From Sinohyriopsis cumingii (taxonomy: Eukaryota > Mollusca > Bivalvia > Unionida > Unionidae), in assembly GCA_028554795.2 (NCBI GenBank), contig JAPYKE020000542.1, positions 31,093-95,092 on the forward strand: a stretch of 64,000 nucleotides of DNA. The letters run 5' to 3'. The notes under the pieces are model-generated. The model was given only the letters and a program-made list of their open reading frames with translations, searched no databases and was not told where the DNA came from. Below are positions 51,658-64,000 of this stretch, piece after piece. The first letter of the stretch is position 1, and each line of letters starts with the position of its first letter. The position numbers and the translations under genes were made by a program.

Positions 51658-54600
51658 CGCACGGGTGAAACAAAGTATGAGGCTTGCCTAATAAAAAAGA
51701 AAGGTTATGGAAGATAGAAGGTGTGACCTAGAAAATGATTTTTTTTTTAAAAATTCCAAGCCATCATATTAACACTACTGTCCTTAATCAGGAAGTTGAT
51801 ATATTGTTTCTGGCAAACCAATCAAATGTATCTATCAAAGAAAGGTTTTGCTGATATAGAACTAGGAGATCTTTGCTGAAACTTAAGCTGGAATCAAGCA
51901 TCAAGGAAATGGTTAAAACATCCCGAGGGTTTCTTTGGAAAATCCTAAACTTGTTTTCAGTAATAACATAAGTCTCAATTCTGCAATTTAAATAGTAGAT
52001 AGTAATAGTCAACCTTTGTATTATGTGTAGCTCTCAAGAAGATCCCAATGTTATCAAAATGTAATGGGCTAAATGATTTAGAAATTTAGTGAAATTACAA
52101 CCAAGACATACCTTATGGAATTTTTAAGTATCAGTTTGATAAAAACAAACATCCCCCCTAAATATTATCTTTAAATATGCCAGCTGCTTTTAAATATGTC
52201 ATTTAGTTTACAATAATTTAGCAAACAATAATATTTTGAAAACGTTTCATATTCATTCATATTTTATATTCCTTGAAACTTACTGGTTTTTGTTGCCTTT
52301 CCAATCCCGACATTACGAATCTGTATTATCACTCAGATAAGCTATGGTTCAGGATTTATTTGCTATTTACACTGCATATACAATACTTATTGGTGGTCGA
52401 TAGCATGCAATATTTACTTAATCAAGGAATATGTTATGGACATCGTGCCAGGTAACACACATTTAATCGGTGTCCCTTAAAGAGTTGATTTAATGAGTGT
52501 TCATACATACTAGCCTTTGCAAACAAAATATACACAAACAGGATTAAAACAACTCTGCTTTCTTTCAGGTGAGGATTAAAGAGTGGTGTTAAAATGTGTG
52601 CAATGAAAACATTTTTTTGCAACTTTGTGCTGCTATTTTAGGAAAATTTACTTGAAATAGTTTTAACAATTAGTGGTGTTAACAATTATGTTAAAGACTA
52701 GTGACAACGTCCAAGATGACTCCATGTTTTCATTTGCCACAAATGAATCTCTCACCAGGATTATCAAACTATACATTATTCTCAATACACACCAAAATAG
52801 CGACAGTGAATTTAATTGTATATAAAGGTCAAACATCACGATTTTAATTAATTGAACATGCATAACATCGGTACACCTGAGACACACATTTGTCTACCTA
52901 TAATGCAGACATGGTATAATCCCAATTCAATCATTCGCTTTATCGTTGAACCCGCGCTACACGTTTCTATTCATTCACACGTAGTATAACGTTACCTAGA
53001 TCATCCATTTGAAATGATAACTCGAACGACACGTACGTCTCCAGTTGTACAGATATCTATCACGTTATTTCAGTTTTATGCTGTATATAATAAACAGAAC
53101 CACATATGTGTCCCCTGATCATGCAGATTTGTTATAACATTAACTAGGTGATCTCTGTTATAGTTAACATTCCATATGCAACATCCCTATCCTGCAGACT
53201 TTAGAATAAGAGAATAAGAGAACTGCTGTTTCCCGAATTTCCGAATATCAAAAAGATTTTCCTGCCAGTATGAATCCGATACGCAATTCTTAATGGCAGT
53301 AGTGTTATTACCGCTCAAAACCTATGTGACAAATATTGAGTTATTGTCCCGACTGAGATAGTTGGAAGAAAATTAACAGAGAAAGAAGGAATATTTGTAA
53401 ATTCATTCTTGTTTTGCTGGTGTCTTGTCTGAAAATGTATTCATGAAAATCGTTAGATTTTGAACTGGTGAAATTATCATGTATCACATATGTTTTTTTA
53501 ACTAGAGATGTAGCTGTTAAAGTCAGAAAATCTGTGCAAATTCTGTTTACGAATAATGCTGACTTGGTTTTACCATGTTGCTATTTAATGTTGTTTCCAA
53601 GGATCAAATATTAGACAGATAACGTTTACTTCTCTTTCAGTTAGCTGCACTCCATCGTCAGCCAATGCAGTTCAGTAGCAAAGACACACTTAGCTAATAA
53701 TTGACTTATTATTCGGTTTAATATAATTCTTCCCAACACAGATTTATCATAACCAATCAAACCAACATGAACCTAAGAAATGTATAAACGGAGACGTATA
53801 TACAAATAACAGATATCTTAGGTTCTTACGGTAGGTATTGCTTCCATTATGGCTATTTACTTTTAGTTACGGCTTTTTATATTACTGAAGTTCTGCAACC
53901 GTTTGTCATGACTTTTCTAGTGTTTTCAGTAGGTTACATATCAATAGCATGATTCATTACGAAAATGGCTTTAATATAATAAATTATGTAAGTGCAATCA
54001 GAAAGTTTCATTTGTACTGCCATATTGTGCACACCTAATTCGATGATTCCTTTTAACACAAACCCCAAACCGTGCATGGTGCAAACCCCAACCTAAGCAT
54101 TCGTTCACAGGAACCGTATGTAAATTTCCCTAACCTGCAGATGAAACACTGAATCAGTTTAATCATTTGACCGACCACATCTATGCCCCTTTGATCGAGT
54201 AGACTGATCACAACCCCAGTTCATCATTAATCTGTATATTAACCTGGACCACAATTGTTTTCCATTATCTTGTATTTATATTTATTTATTTTGTTAGGAA
54301 TAGAAATAGAAATCAAGGAAATAGTTGAAAACCTTTGCGACAAATTAGGGAAGAAAGTTAACAAGCTAAATACTTGACAGAGAAGGATGACCATTCAAAT
54401 ATTAAGAGGATACAAATATATATATGACAAAACGAAGACTAAAAATGAGTTTGGTGCTAAATTAACCACATATAAAAAGTAATAAATGTAAAATCCGTTT
54501 AAGAAAATTGGTTTGCAGTACTATGAACAGGTTCAAAATTTACTCGATAAAATTATGAAATATTTTTGAGAATTAAAAGTATCTTTTGTTCCAGACTAAG

Positions 54601-55270
54601 TTATTTGCATAATTGGAAGTTGCCCCATTTCATGTCTAAAGCATACTGCGGACAAAACCACAAAAGTTCGTGCACTGAAGCTAGTTTGCCACGCTGTTCC
54701 ATACCATTTTGTTTTCACCGCAGACAGATCCAAATTAGAATCGTACCTGAAATTAAATTCCAAGTTTCTGGAGATTACATTAAGCTGTCCTATGCATGTG
54801 TTCATGCAATGTAAGTTAGGGAATTCTTACTATGGCGGTTTGGGATTCGTATTACTTTATTTCTAGGTCAAAGCCTATATCACTCGTGACATTTTCTTAT
54901 TTAGCACATAAGTCACATAGTTTCAGCAATAGTTTCAGCAACTCGTGGAATTATTAGCAGTAATAGTCCATGAAAGTGAAGTGACCTAAGCATGCAGCCA
55001 GAGCCAAATAGTGTCTTTGACAAATTGTTTTTATTTTACTCGACTTGTATTGTCTGTAAATCCGCAACCGAATGGTTCTTTATCTGTGCTCCGAGTTGTC
55101 GATGATTTTACATTTCCGCTAATACTGTCCCAAATTTGGCTTCAATACTTATTTTATCTTTGATGGCCACCGAACAGAGTTGACTGGTAATGTCGAAACT
55201 ACTGTGTGCCACTGCAAACATGTGTAAATAGACACATATTTGTGAATGTAATCTTACTGAAATTAATTTG

Positions 55271-56030
55271 CTAGACAGAGATAATGGTTAGTGCCAATAT
55301 AGCCAGGACTATAATTCCGTTTGGTACACCTATGATGGTTGCTGTTACACCATGACCAACAGTTGTTGCCGCCGCAACCCCAAAAATAGAATCTACCACT
55401 AAACACGCTCGATGGTATTTCATTATGAACGCTCTTCTCTTTGTGATTGCAAGTCGCTGCTGTTTCTCCGTTTTAATTTTTTTCGCACATCGTACGATTG
55501 ATGGTCCTGTTATGCAATCATAGAAAATATCTTCCAGGGGAATATTACAATTTCAGGAACCAGCACAAGCGTACCCGTGAATAAAAATGCATCTCGGCAA
55601 CACATCTCCTAAACAACTGCAGATATTTGAATAAAAAGTAAGAAATTCGGTACAGATAATCGTGTTGGGAAATCTGCAAACGAGTGTGCATTTTTTCAAG
55701 CTGGTCCATATACGATCATAAATTGTGACTGCACGTGTACTTTCATTGGCATCTATGTAGCCAAGCAAAAATATCTTCTGTGGATTCATGCTGGCTATTT
55801 AATCGCAAAGAAACTTCAGTCATTCCTTAGCTGTCAAATACCTTTTGCTAGGCTCTTGGTGATCATATCGCTCTGTAAGCTGAGACGCAATATACACGTT
55901 TCTTGGTGCGGTACGACCATGTGACGTACTTTAAATTGAGACACAGTGGCACTTGGTGGAAGTGCATCTGTGGTCAACGCGAGAAACGACAGCGTAAAGA
56001 TTAAAAAAATCGATGATTTTTTTCCGTCAT
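55271..56030 (-). pseudogene. Membrane-protein-like remnant, copy 9 (fossil)
   Basis: Counterpart of the copy-1 block; I saw no copy-specific change in it. Confidence 0.4.
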
Positions 56031-56223
56031 TGACTTATCCGCGCAAGAAACACGGGCGTTGAAGCAGTTCCCGACTGAATAAACGATTTAAAAATCAACG
56101 TTTTTTTTCCCGTCAGTGACTGCTCCGCGCAAACAACATCGAAACCATCCAAACTTTGTGATATAATTCAGTTCATGCGCTAATGATTAGAAAAGCCCTG
56201 CTGGATTAAGAAAAACTCATCTA

Positions 56224-58362
56224 TTGTTGAATATGATTTTACGATGGATGAAGTGGGATCGATTGCACGTGATTGCGCTCTCGACAGATGATCAGTCGTG
56301 TTATGATGGTCTCAAAGACTTCTATAAAGCGTTGAGTGATAAAGCTTCATCGTCGTTGAGTGGCACCACCACTGCTGATTTCATTTTCACCATTGACGAA
56401 ACACCTACAGCTGACGATTAAGATTCAAGTCACCTATTCAGTCCCTCGCAACTACTTTCACGAGGTCGGCACAAACACACTGATAAAATCTATTTAACTC
56501 AACGATACGCACATATGCCTTAAGTAATCGCAATCCGTGTCATATATTAATGATATGTCGTGGCATTGGCCTTGCAAAAATCCATTGGTGTTTTTGATGT
56601 GCCGCTATCCATTCGTCGGATAGTTTTCTCGCTATCGACTTGACCGTCGCGAGGGAAAATATCCTGCTCATTTCGATGCGACCATTAATTGATTTGTCAT
56701 ATAATAGAAGGCCGCAAAAGAGTCAAAGATACTTTGCAGCCACAACAAACTGCACGAGCAGATCTCACAGCAGGTTTTGAACAAACATTTTGCCCCGCTG
56801 ATTGAACTGAAAAAGAAAATTGCCGAAGCGCAACTGTACAATATGTGGCAGCCCTAAATGGAAAAGAAGAAGAACCGAGTCCAGTTCATAAAATAGCGAA
56901 ACAAAACAAGGATATCAAGAAAGCAGCAACAGCAACTGCAGAGACTATTGGATACTTGTTAGCGGCTATTGTGGAAGTAAAGATGTGGAAATTGGAAAAG
57001 CCGTTGGTAGACTTTAGAATGGCAGTTGACATGATGCCATACGCGACACCCGAGTACAAGTCGCAAAAGCAAATACCGGTTCAATACTTTAAAGAAGTAT
57101 CTCTTGATGCGATTTTTGAAAATTCTAGACTTGTCTCTCTTAAGAGACCAATCAACTGGAAGGATTACATAATAATATACCAACACAAACATACAATACA
57201 CAATTTATTGATGAACAGTGGACTCATTTTATAGAACGTATAAACCATTTTAAAGACGAAAAACTAGAAAAGGTGAAACAGTATGGAGAGAACATATGAC
57301 ACTGCACGTATCCCAACAGGAATTGCCAAGACAACGACGACTTAAGAGTCCACTCTCATGAACATGACGTAGAGAAAGAAATAAACAACATTAGCGTACA
57401 TTTGAGGACCTTTGACAACAGCAACAAAAACGCGCAGAAGGTATACTCCCAAAACGTGAAGCACGTGTACTCCAAAGCGAACGGTTAGCTATACCTACGT
57501 GTGCAGAAACATCAGAAAATCAACAACATGCATTCGAGGACCAACATAAAGAAAACCTTTACAATGCAGCAATAAAGGCGTGAAGCACGTCTAATTTGAA
57601 GCGAAGAACAATAAGGAAAGGAAACGGAAAAGAACCCACGAACATTTTCCAATGTGGATGTAGAAAGAACATGCACCTCACTTTCCCACCAGAGAAAGAA
57701 TTATCCGAATGACTAGGCAAAAAAATAAGAAAGTGATGCCACCAAAAAGGGACAAAATGGAGGAGGCCTTGTTGGGCTCGAACGAACTCACGGATAGATT
57801 GAAACACATGTGCGATCAGTTCGTGCGGGAGACAACGCACACGAAGTCAATAATGAAGCTGCATCAATTTGCCAATGAAATCTTGGATATAAAAAAAAAA
57901 CATATCGCGCGTTTATGCAAGAACAGCGATGTATACGATAAACTTCATTCGTACATCACCGATGATGTGTTCTGAGACAACTGAGACGCAGTGTATGCTA
58001 CCCAAATCTATGATACGATGCAACAGGATGTTGTAAATTCAATCAAAAGTATTACCTCGATGATTACAATCTCATCTATTAAAACTTCGTGCGACATTTT
58101 CTACAACTGCTACCGCTGATGAATCGCGCACACTTGATAGAACGATTTTATTACAGTTGGTATACGGTTGGTATATTATCCGATCACACCCGTTTGGTTG
58201 TCTGCCGGTCAACAACGACTGTCTGATTCGGTGATTGCAAATCAGGCAACGGAAAGTGAATTACTGTTGAGTAGTGAGTATAGTAGAGTGGCAATGGCGG
58301 TTTTCTCGGTCGCTGTATGACTGGCTGCTTGCTTGGGCCACTTTTCTTTTATGGATTATTAA
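56224..58362 (+). pseudogene. Plus-strand multi-gene remnant, copy 9 (fossil)
   Basis: Counterpart of the copy-1 block. The largest open segment lies at 56845-57234 and the basic segment at 57709-57975. Confidence 0.4.
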
Positions 58363-61300
58363 CGCACGGGTGAAACAAAGTATGAGGCTTGCCTAATAAA
58401 AAAGAAAGGTTATGGAAGATAGAAGGTGTGACCTAGAAAATGATTTTTTTTTTTTAAAATTCCAAGCCATCATATTAACACTACTGTCCTTAATCAGGAA
58501 GTTGATATATTGTTTCTGGCAAACCAATCAAATGTATCTATCAAAGAAAGGTTTTGCTGATATAGAACTAGGAGATCTTTGCTGAAACTTAAGCTGGAAT
58601 CAAGCATCAAGGAAATGGTTAAAACATCCCGAGGGTTTCTTTTGGAAAATCCTAAACTTGTTTTCAGTAATAACATAAGTCTCAATTCTGCAATTTAAAT
58701 AGTAGATAGTAATAGTCAACCTTTGTATTATGTGTAGCTCTCAAGAAGATCCCAATGTTATCAAAATGTAATGGGCTAAATGATTTAGAAATTTAGTGAA
58801 ATTACAACCAAGACATACCTTATGGAATTTTTAAGTATCAGTTTGATAAAAACAAACATCCCCCCTAAATATTATCTTTAAATATGCCAGCTGCTTTTAA
58901 ATATGTCATTTAGTTTACAATAATTTAGCAAACAATAATATTTTGAAAACGTTTCATATTCATTCATATTTTATATTCCTTGAAACTTACTGGTTTTTGT
59001 TGCCTTTCCAATCCCGACATTACGAATCTGTATTATCACTCAGATAAGCTATGGTTCAGGATTTATTTGCTATTTACACTGCATATACAATACTTATTGG
59101 TGGTCGATAGCATGCAATATTTACTTAATCAAGGAATATGTTATGGACATCGTGCCAGGTAACACACATTTAATCGGTGTCCCTTAAAGAGTTGATTTAA
59201 TGAGTGTTCATACATACTAGCCTTTGCAAACAAAATATACACAAACAGGATTAAAACAACTCTGCTTTCTTTCAGGTGAGGATTAAAGAGTGGTGTTAAA
59301 ATGTGTGCAATGAAAACATATTTTTGCAACTTTGTGCTGCTATTTTAGGAAAATTTACTTGAAATAGTTTTAACAATTAGTGGTGTTAACAATTATGTTA
59401 AAGACTAGTGACAACGTCCAAGATGACTCCATGTTTTCATTTGCCACAAATGAATCTCTCACCAGGATTATCAAACTATACATTATTCTCAATACACACC
59501 AAAATAGCGACAGTGAATTTAATTGTATATAAAGGTCAAACATCACGATTTTAATTAATTGAACATGCATAACATCGGTACACCTGAGACACACATTTGT
59601 CTACCTATAATGCAGACATGGTATAATCCCAATTCAATCATTCGCTTTATCGTTGAACCCGCGCTACACGTTTCTATTCATTCACACGTAGTATAACGTT
59701 ACCTAGATCATCCATTTGAAATGATAACTCGAACGACACGTACGTCTCCAGTTGTACAGATATCTATCACGTTATTTCAGTTTTATGCTGTATATAATAA
59801 ACAGAACCACATATGTGTCCCCTGATCATGCAGATTTGTTATAACATTAACTAGGTGATCTCTGTTATAGTTAACATTCCATATGCAACATCCCTATCCT
59901 GCAGACTTTAGAATAAGAGAATAAGAGAACTGCTGTTTCCCGAATTTCCGAATATCAAAAAGATTTTCCTGCCAGTATGAATCCGATACGCAATTCTTAA
60001 TGGCAGTAGTGTTATTACCGCTCAAAACCTATGTGACAAATATTGAGTTATTGTCCCGACTGAGATAGTTGGAAGAAAATTAACAGAGAAAGAAGGAATA
60101 TTTGTAAATTCATTCTTGTTTTGCTGGTGTCTTGTCTGAAAATGTATTCATGAAAATCGTTAGATTTTGAACTGGTGAAATTATCATGTATCACATATGT
60201 TTTTTTAACTAGAGATGTAGCTGTTAAAGTCAGAAAATCTGTGCAAATTCTGTTTACGAATAATGCTGACTTGGTTTTACCATGTTGCTATTTAATGTTG
60301 TTTCCAAGGATCAAATATTAGACAGATAACGTTTACTTCTCTTTCAGTTAGCTGCACTCCATCGTCAGCCAATGCAGTTCAGTAGCAAAGACACACTTAG
60401 CTAATAATTGACTTATTATTCGGTTTAATATAATTCTTCCCAACACAGATTTATCATAACCAATCAAACCAACATGAACCTAAGAAATGTATAAACGGAG
60501 ACGTATATACAAATAACAGATATCTTAGGTTCTTACGGTAGGTATTGCTTCCATTATGGCTATTTACTTTTAGTTACGGCTTTTTATATTACTGAAGTTC
60601 TGCAACCGTTTGTCATGACTTTTCTAGTGTTTTCAGTAGGTTACATATCAATAGCATGATTCATTACGAAAATGGCTTTAATATAATAAATTATGTAAGT
60701 GCAATCAGAAAGTTTCATTTGTACTGCCATATTGTGCACACCTAATTCGATGATTCCTTTTAACACAAACCCCAAACCGTGCATGGTGCAAACCCCAACC
60801 TAAGCATTCGTTCACAGGAACCGTATGTAAATTTCCCTAACCTGCAGATGAAACACTGAATCAGTTTAATCATTTGACCGACCACATCTATGCCCCTTTG
60901 ATCGAGTAGACTGATCACAACCCCAGTTCATCATTAATCTGTATATTAACCTGGACCACAATTGTTTTCCATTATCTTGTATTTATATTTATTTATTTTG
61001 TTAGGAATAGAAATAGAAATCAAGGAAATAGTTGAAAACCTTTGCGACAAATTAGGGAAGAAAGTTAACAAGCTAAATACTTGACAGAGAAGGATGACCA
61101 TTCAAATATTAAGAGGATACAAATATATATATGACAAAACGAAGACTAAAAATGAGTTTGGTGCTAAATTAACCACATATAAAAAGTAATAAATGTAAAA
61201 TCCGTTTAAGAAAATTGGTTTGCAGTACTATGAACAGGTTCAAAATTTACTCGATAAAATTATGAAATATTTTTGAGAATTAAAAGTATCTTTTGTTCCA

Positions 61301-61977
61301 GACTAAGTTATTTGCATAATTGGAAGTTGCCCCATTTCATGTCTAAAGCATACTGCGGACAAAACCACAAAAGTTCGTGCACTGAAGCTAGTTTGCCACG
61401 CTGTTCCATACCATTTTGTTTTCACCGCAGACAGATCCAAATTAGAATCGTACCTGAAATTAAATTCCAAGTTTCTGGAGATTACATTAAGCTGTCCTAT
61501 GCATGTGTTCATGCAATGTAAGTTAGGGAATTCTTACTATGGCGGTTTGGGATTCGTATTACTTTATTTCTAGGTCAAAGCCTATATCACTCGTGACATT
61601 TTCTTATTTAGCACATAAGTCACATAGTTTCAGCAATAGTTTCAGCAACTCGTGGAATTATTAGCAGTAATAGTCCATGAAAGTGAAGTGACCTAAGCAT
61701 GCAGCCAGAGCCAAATAGTGTCTTTGACAAATTGTTTTTATTTTACTCGACTTGTATTGTCTGTAAATCCGCAACCGAATGGTTCTTTATCTGTGCTCCG
61801 AGTTGTCGATGATTTTACATTTCCGCTAATACTGTCCCAAATTTGGCTTCAATACTTATTTTATCTTTGATGGCCACCGAACAGAGTTGACTGGTAATGT
61901 CGAAACTACTGTGTGCCACTGCAAACATGTGTAAATAGACACATATTTGTGAATGTAATCTTACTGAAATTAATTTG

Positions 61978-62737
61978 CTAGACAGAGATAATGGTTAGTG
62001 CCAATATAGCCAGGACTATAATTCCGTTTGGTACACCTATGATGGTTGCTGTTACACCATGACCAACAGTTGTTGCCGCCGCAACCCCAAAAATAGAATC
62101 TACCACTAAACACGCTCGATGGTATTTCATTATGAACGCTCTTCTCTTTGTGATTGCAAGTCGCTGCTGTTTCTCCGTTTTAATTTTTTTCGCACATCGT
62201 ACGATTGATGGTCCTGTTATGCAATCATAGAAAATATCTTCCAGGGGAATATTACAATTTCAGGAACCAGCACAAGCGTACCCGTGAATAAAAATGCATC
62301 TCGGCAACACATCTCCTAAACAACTGCAGATATTTGAATAAAAAGTAAGAAATTCGGTACAGATAATCGTGTTGGGAAATCTGCAAACGAGTGTGCATTT
62401 TTTCAAGCTGGTCCATATACGATCATAAATTGTGACTGCACGTGTACTTTCATTGGCATCTATGTAGCCAAGCAAAAATATCTTCTGTGGATTCATGCTG
62501 GCTATTTAATCGCAAAGAAACTTCAGTCATTCCTTAGCTGTCAAATACCTTTTGCTAGGCTCTTGGTGATCATATCGCTCTGTAAGCTGAGACGCAATAT
62601 ACACGTTTCTTGGTGCGGTACGACCATGTGACGTACTTTAAATTGAGACACAGTGGCACTTGGTGGAAGTGCATCTGTGGTCAACGCGAGAAACGACAGC
62701 GTAAAGATTAAAAAAATCGATGATTTTTTTCCGTCAT
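61978..62737 (-). pseudogene. Membrane-protein-like remnant, copy 10 (fossil)
   Basis: Counterpart of the copy-1 block; I saw no copy-specific change in it. Confidence 0.4.
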
Positions 62738-62929
62738 TGACTTATCCGCGCAAGAAACACGGGCGTTGAAGCAGTTCCCGACTGAATAAACGATTTAAAA
62801 ATCAACGTTTTTTTCCCGTCAGTGACTGCTCCGCGCAAACAACATCGAAACCATCCAAACTTTGTGATATAATTCAGTTCATGCGCTAATGATTAGAAAA
62901 GCCCTGCTGGATTAAGAAAAACTCATCTA

Positions 62930-64000
62930 TTGTTGAATATGATTTTACGATGGATGAAGTGGGATCGATTGCACGTGATTGCGCTCTCGACAGATGATCA
63001 GTCGTGTTATGATGGTCTCAAAGACTTCTATAAAGCCTTGAGTGATAAAGCTTCATCGTCGTTGAGTGGCACCACCACTGCTGATTTCATTTTCACCATT
63101 GACGAAACACCTACAGCTGACGATTAAGATTCAAGTCACCTATTCAGTCCCTCGCAACTACTTTCACGAGGTCGGCACAAACACACTGATAAAATCTATT
63201 TAACTCAACGATACGCACATATGCCTTAAGTAATCGCAATCCGTGTCATATATTAATGATATGTCGTGGCATTGGCCTTGCAAAAATCCATTGGTGTTTT
63301 TGATGTGCCGCTATCCATTCGTCGGATAGTTTTCTCGCTATCGACTTGACCGTCGCGAGGGAAAATATCCTGCTCATTTCGATGCGACCATTAATTGATT
63401 TGTCATATAATAGAAGGCCGCAAAAGAGTCAAAGATACTTTGCAGCCACAACAAACTGCACGAGCAGATCTCACAGCAGGTTTTGAACAAACATTTTGCC
63501 CCGCTGATTGAACTGAAAAAGAAAATTGCCGAAGCGCAACTGTACAATATGTGGCAGCCCTAAATGGAAAAGAAGAAGAACCGAGTCCAGTTCATAAAAT
63601 AGCGAACAAAACAAGGATATCAAGAAAGCAGCAACAGCAACTGCAGAGACTATTGGATACTTGTTAGCGGCTATTGTGGAAGTAAAGATGTGGAAATTGG
63701 AAAAGCCGTTGGTAGACTTTAGAATGGCAGTTGACATGATGCCATACGCGACACCCGAGTACAAGTCGCAAAAGCAAATACCGGTTCAATACTTTAAAGA
63801 AGTATCTCTTGATGCGATTTTTGAAAATTCTAGACTTGTCTCTCTTAAGAGACCAATCAACTGGAAGGATTACATAATAATATACCAACACAAACATACA
63901 ATACACAATTTATTGATGAACAGTGGACTCATTTTATAGAACGTATAAACCATTTTAAAGACGAAAAACTAGAAAAGGTGAAACAGTATGGAGAGAACAA
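62930..64000 (+). pseudogene. Plus-strand multi-gene remnant, copy 10 (fossil, cut by window)
   Basis: Counterpart of the first half of the copy-1 block, ending at the window edge. It is slightly more degraded than the other copies. Confidence 0.4.

Larger units (their letters stand above)
46915..53619 (+). repeat. Repeat copy 8 (6,705 bp), T10 variant
   Basis: It has the 10-T run (51739-51748) seen in copies 3 and 5, but the common A at the copy-1 6262 site. It therefore looks like a recombinant or an earlier state of the copy 3/5 type. Confidence 0.98.
53620..60326 (+). repeat. Repeat copy 9 (6,707 bp)
   Basis: This is the longest copy. Two extra T lie in short non-coding T runs, near 56101 and near 58640. 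It has a private A near 59320 that splits a T run, and C at 58092 shared with copy 7. Confidence 0.98.
1..64000. repeat. Macrosatellite-like tandem array, 6.7-kb unit, about 9.55 copies
   Basis: The same sequence recurs head to tail with a period of 6,705 bp. The marker beginning TAACGTTTACTTCTC is found at 1, 6706, 13390, 20095, 26800, 33505, 40210, 46915, 53620 and 60327. Spacings are 6705, 6684, 6705 (six times) and 6707 bp. All copies have the same orientation, there is no spacer, and only a few differences per copy were noticed by eye. The array runs off both window edges, so true copy number and flanks are unknown. Long units with near-identity are typical of macrosatellites kept uniform by unequal exchange or gene conversion. 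A circular element read as a concatemer, or an assembly over-expansion, would look the same from sequence alone. Confidence 0.99.
60327..64000 (+). repeat. Repeat copy 10, partial (first 3,674 bp)
   Basis: The copy is cut by the window end. It carries C at the copy-1 2720 site, like copies 1, 2 and 7. The last base of the window (A at 64000) differs from every other copy (T). That may be a plain substitution or the first base past an array or assembly edge; one base cannot decide. Confidence 0.97.

Noticed and set aside
1-64000. rDNA, 5S, snRNA (U1-U6), tRNA or histone gene cluster as the cause of the tandem array
   Set aside because: No recognisable rRNA, snRNA or tRNA sequence or internal promoter boxes were seen, and no histone-like reading frame is present in any copy.
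1-64000. CRISPR array or bacterial operon
   Set aside because: There is no short-repeat and spacer pattern, the period is 6.7 kb, and there are no ribosome-binding sites or long operonic reading frames.

Overview
The window is a single tandem array. A unit of about 6,705 bp is repeated head to tail from base 1 to base 64000: nine full copies plus the first 3.67 kb of a tenth. Copies begin at 1, 6706, 13390, 20095, 26800, 33505, 40210, 46915, 53620 and 60327. The start point is arbitrary, because base 1 falls inside the array and no unique flank is visible on either side. The copies differ by only a handful of scattered bases, one 21-bp gap (copy 2) and a few homopolymer length changes, so the array was amplified or homogenised recently. 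Shared variants show that copies 3+4 and 5+6 are probably duplicates of one two-copy block, which would be the start of a higher-order repeat.

The sequence is AT-rich (about two thirds A+T by eye). Open frames are short, splice-like signals are present, and there is no bacterial operon structure and no rRNA, tRNA, snRNA or histone gene. This points to a eukaryotic genome, most likely an invertebrate animal, but nothing identifies the species. No intact, recognisable gene was found.

Each unit has three zones, given here in copy-1 coordinates. Zone 1 (1-1651) is AT-rich and mostly non-coding. It holds one exon-like segment (976-1191) bounded by good splice-type signals. Zone 2 (1652-4742) is a gene-dense, less AT-rich core. 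It has a minus-strand coding remnant (1652-2411) that reads like a membrane protein, then a roughly 190-bp divergent spacer with two related repeats that include a perfect hairpin, then a run of plus-strand coding remnants (2604-4742). The core looks like a dead piece of a multi-gene, virus-like or large mobile DNA element whose family I cannot assign. Its damage is largely common to all copies, so it had decayed before the unit was amplified. Zone 3 (4743-6705) is AT-rich with a possible short intron and no supported gene.

The genes do not work together in any sense the sequence supports. The array is best read as a macrosatellite that captured a fossil element.
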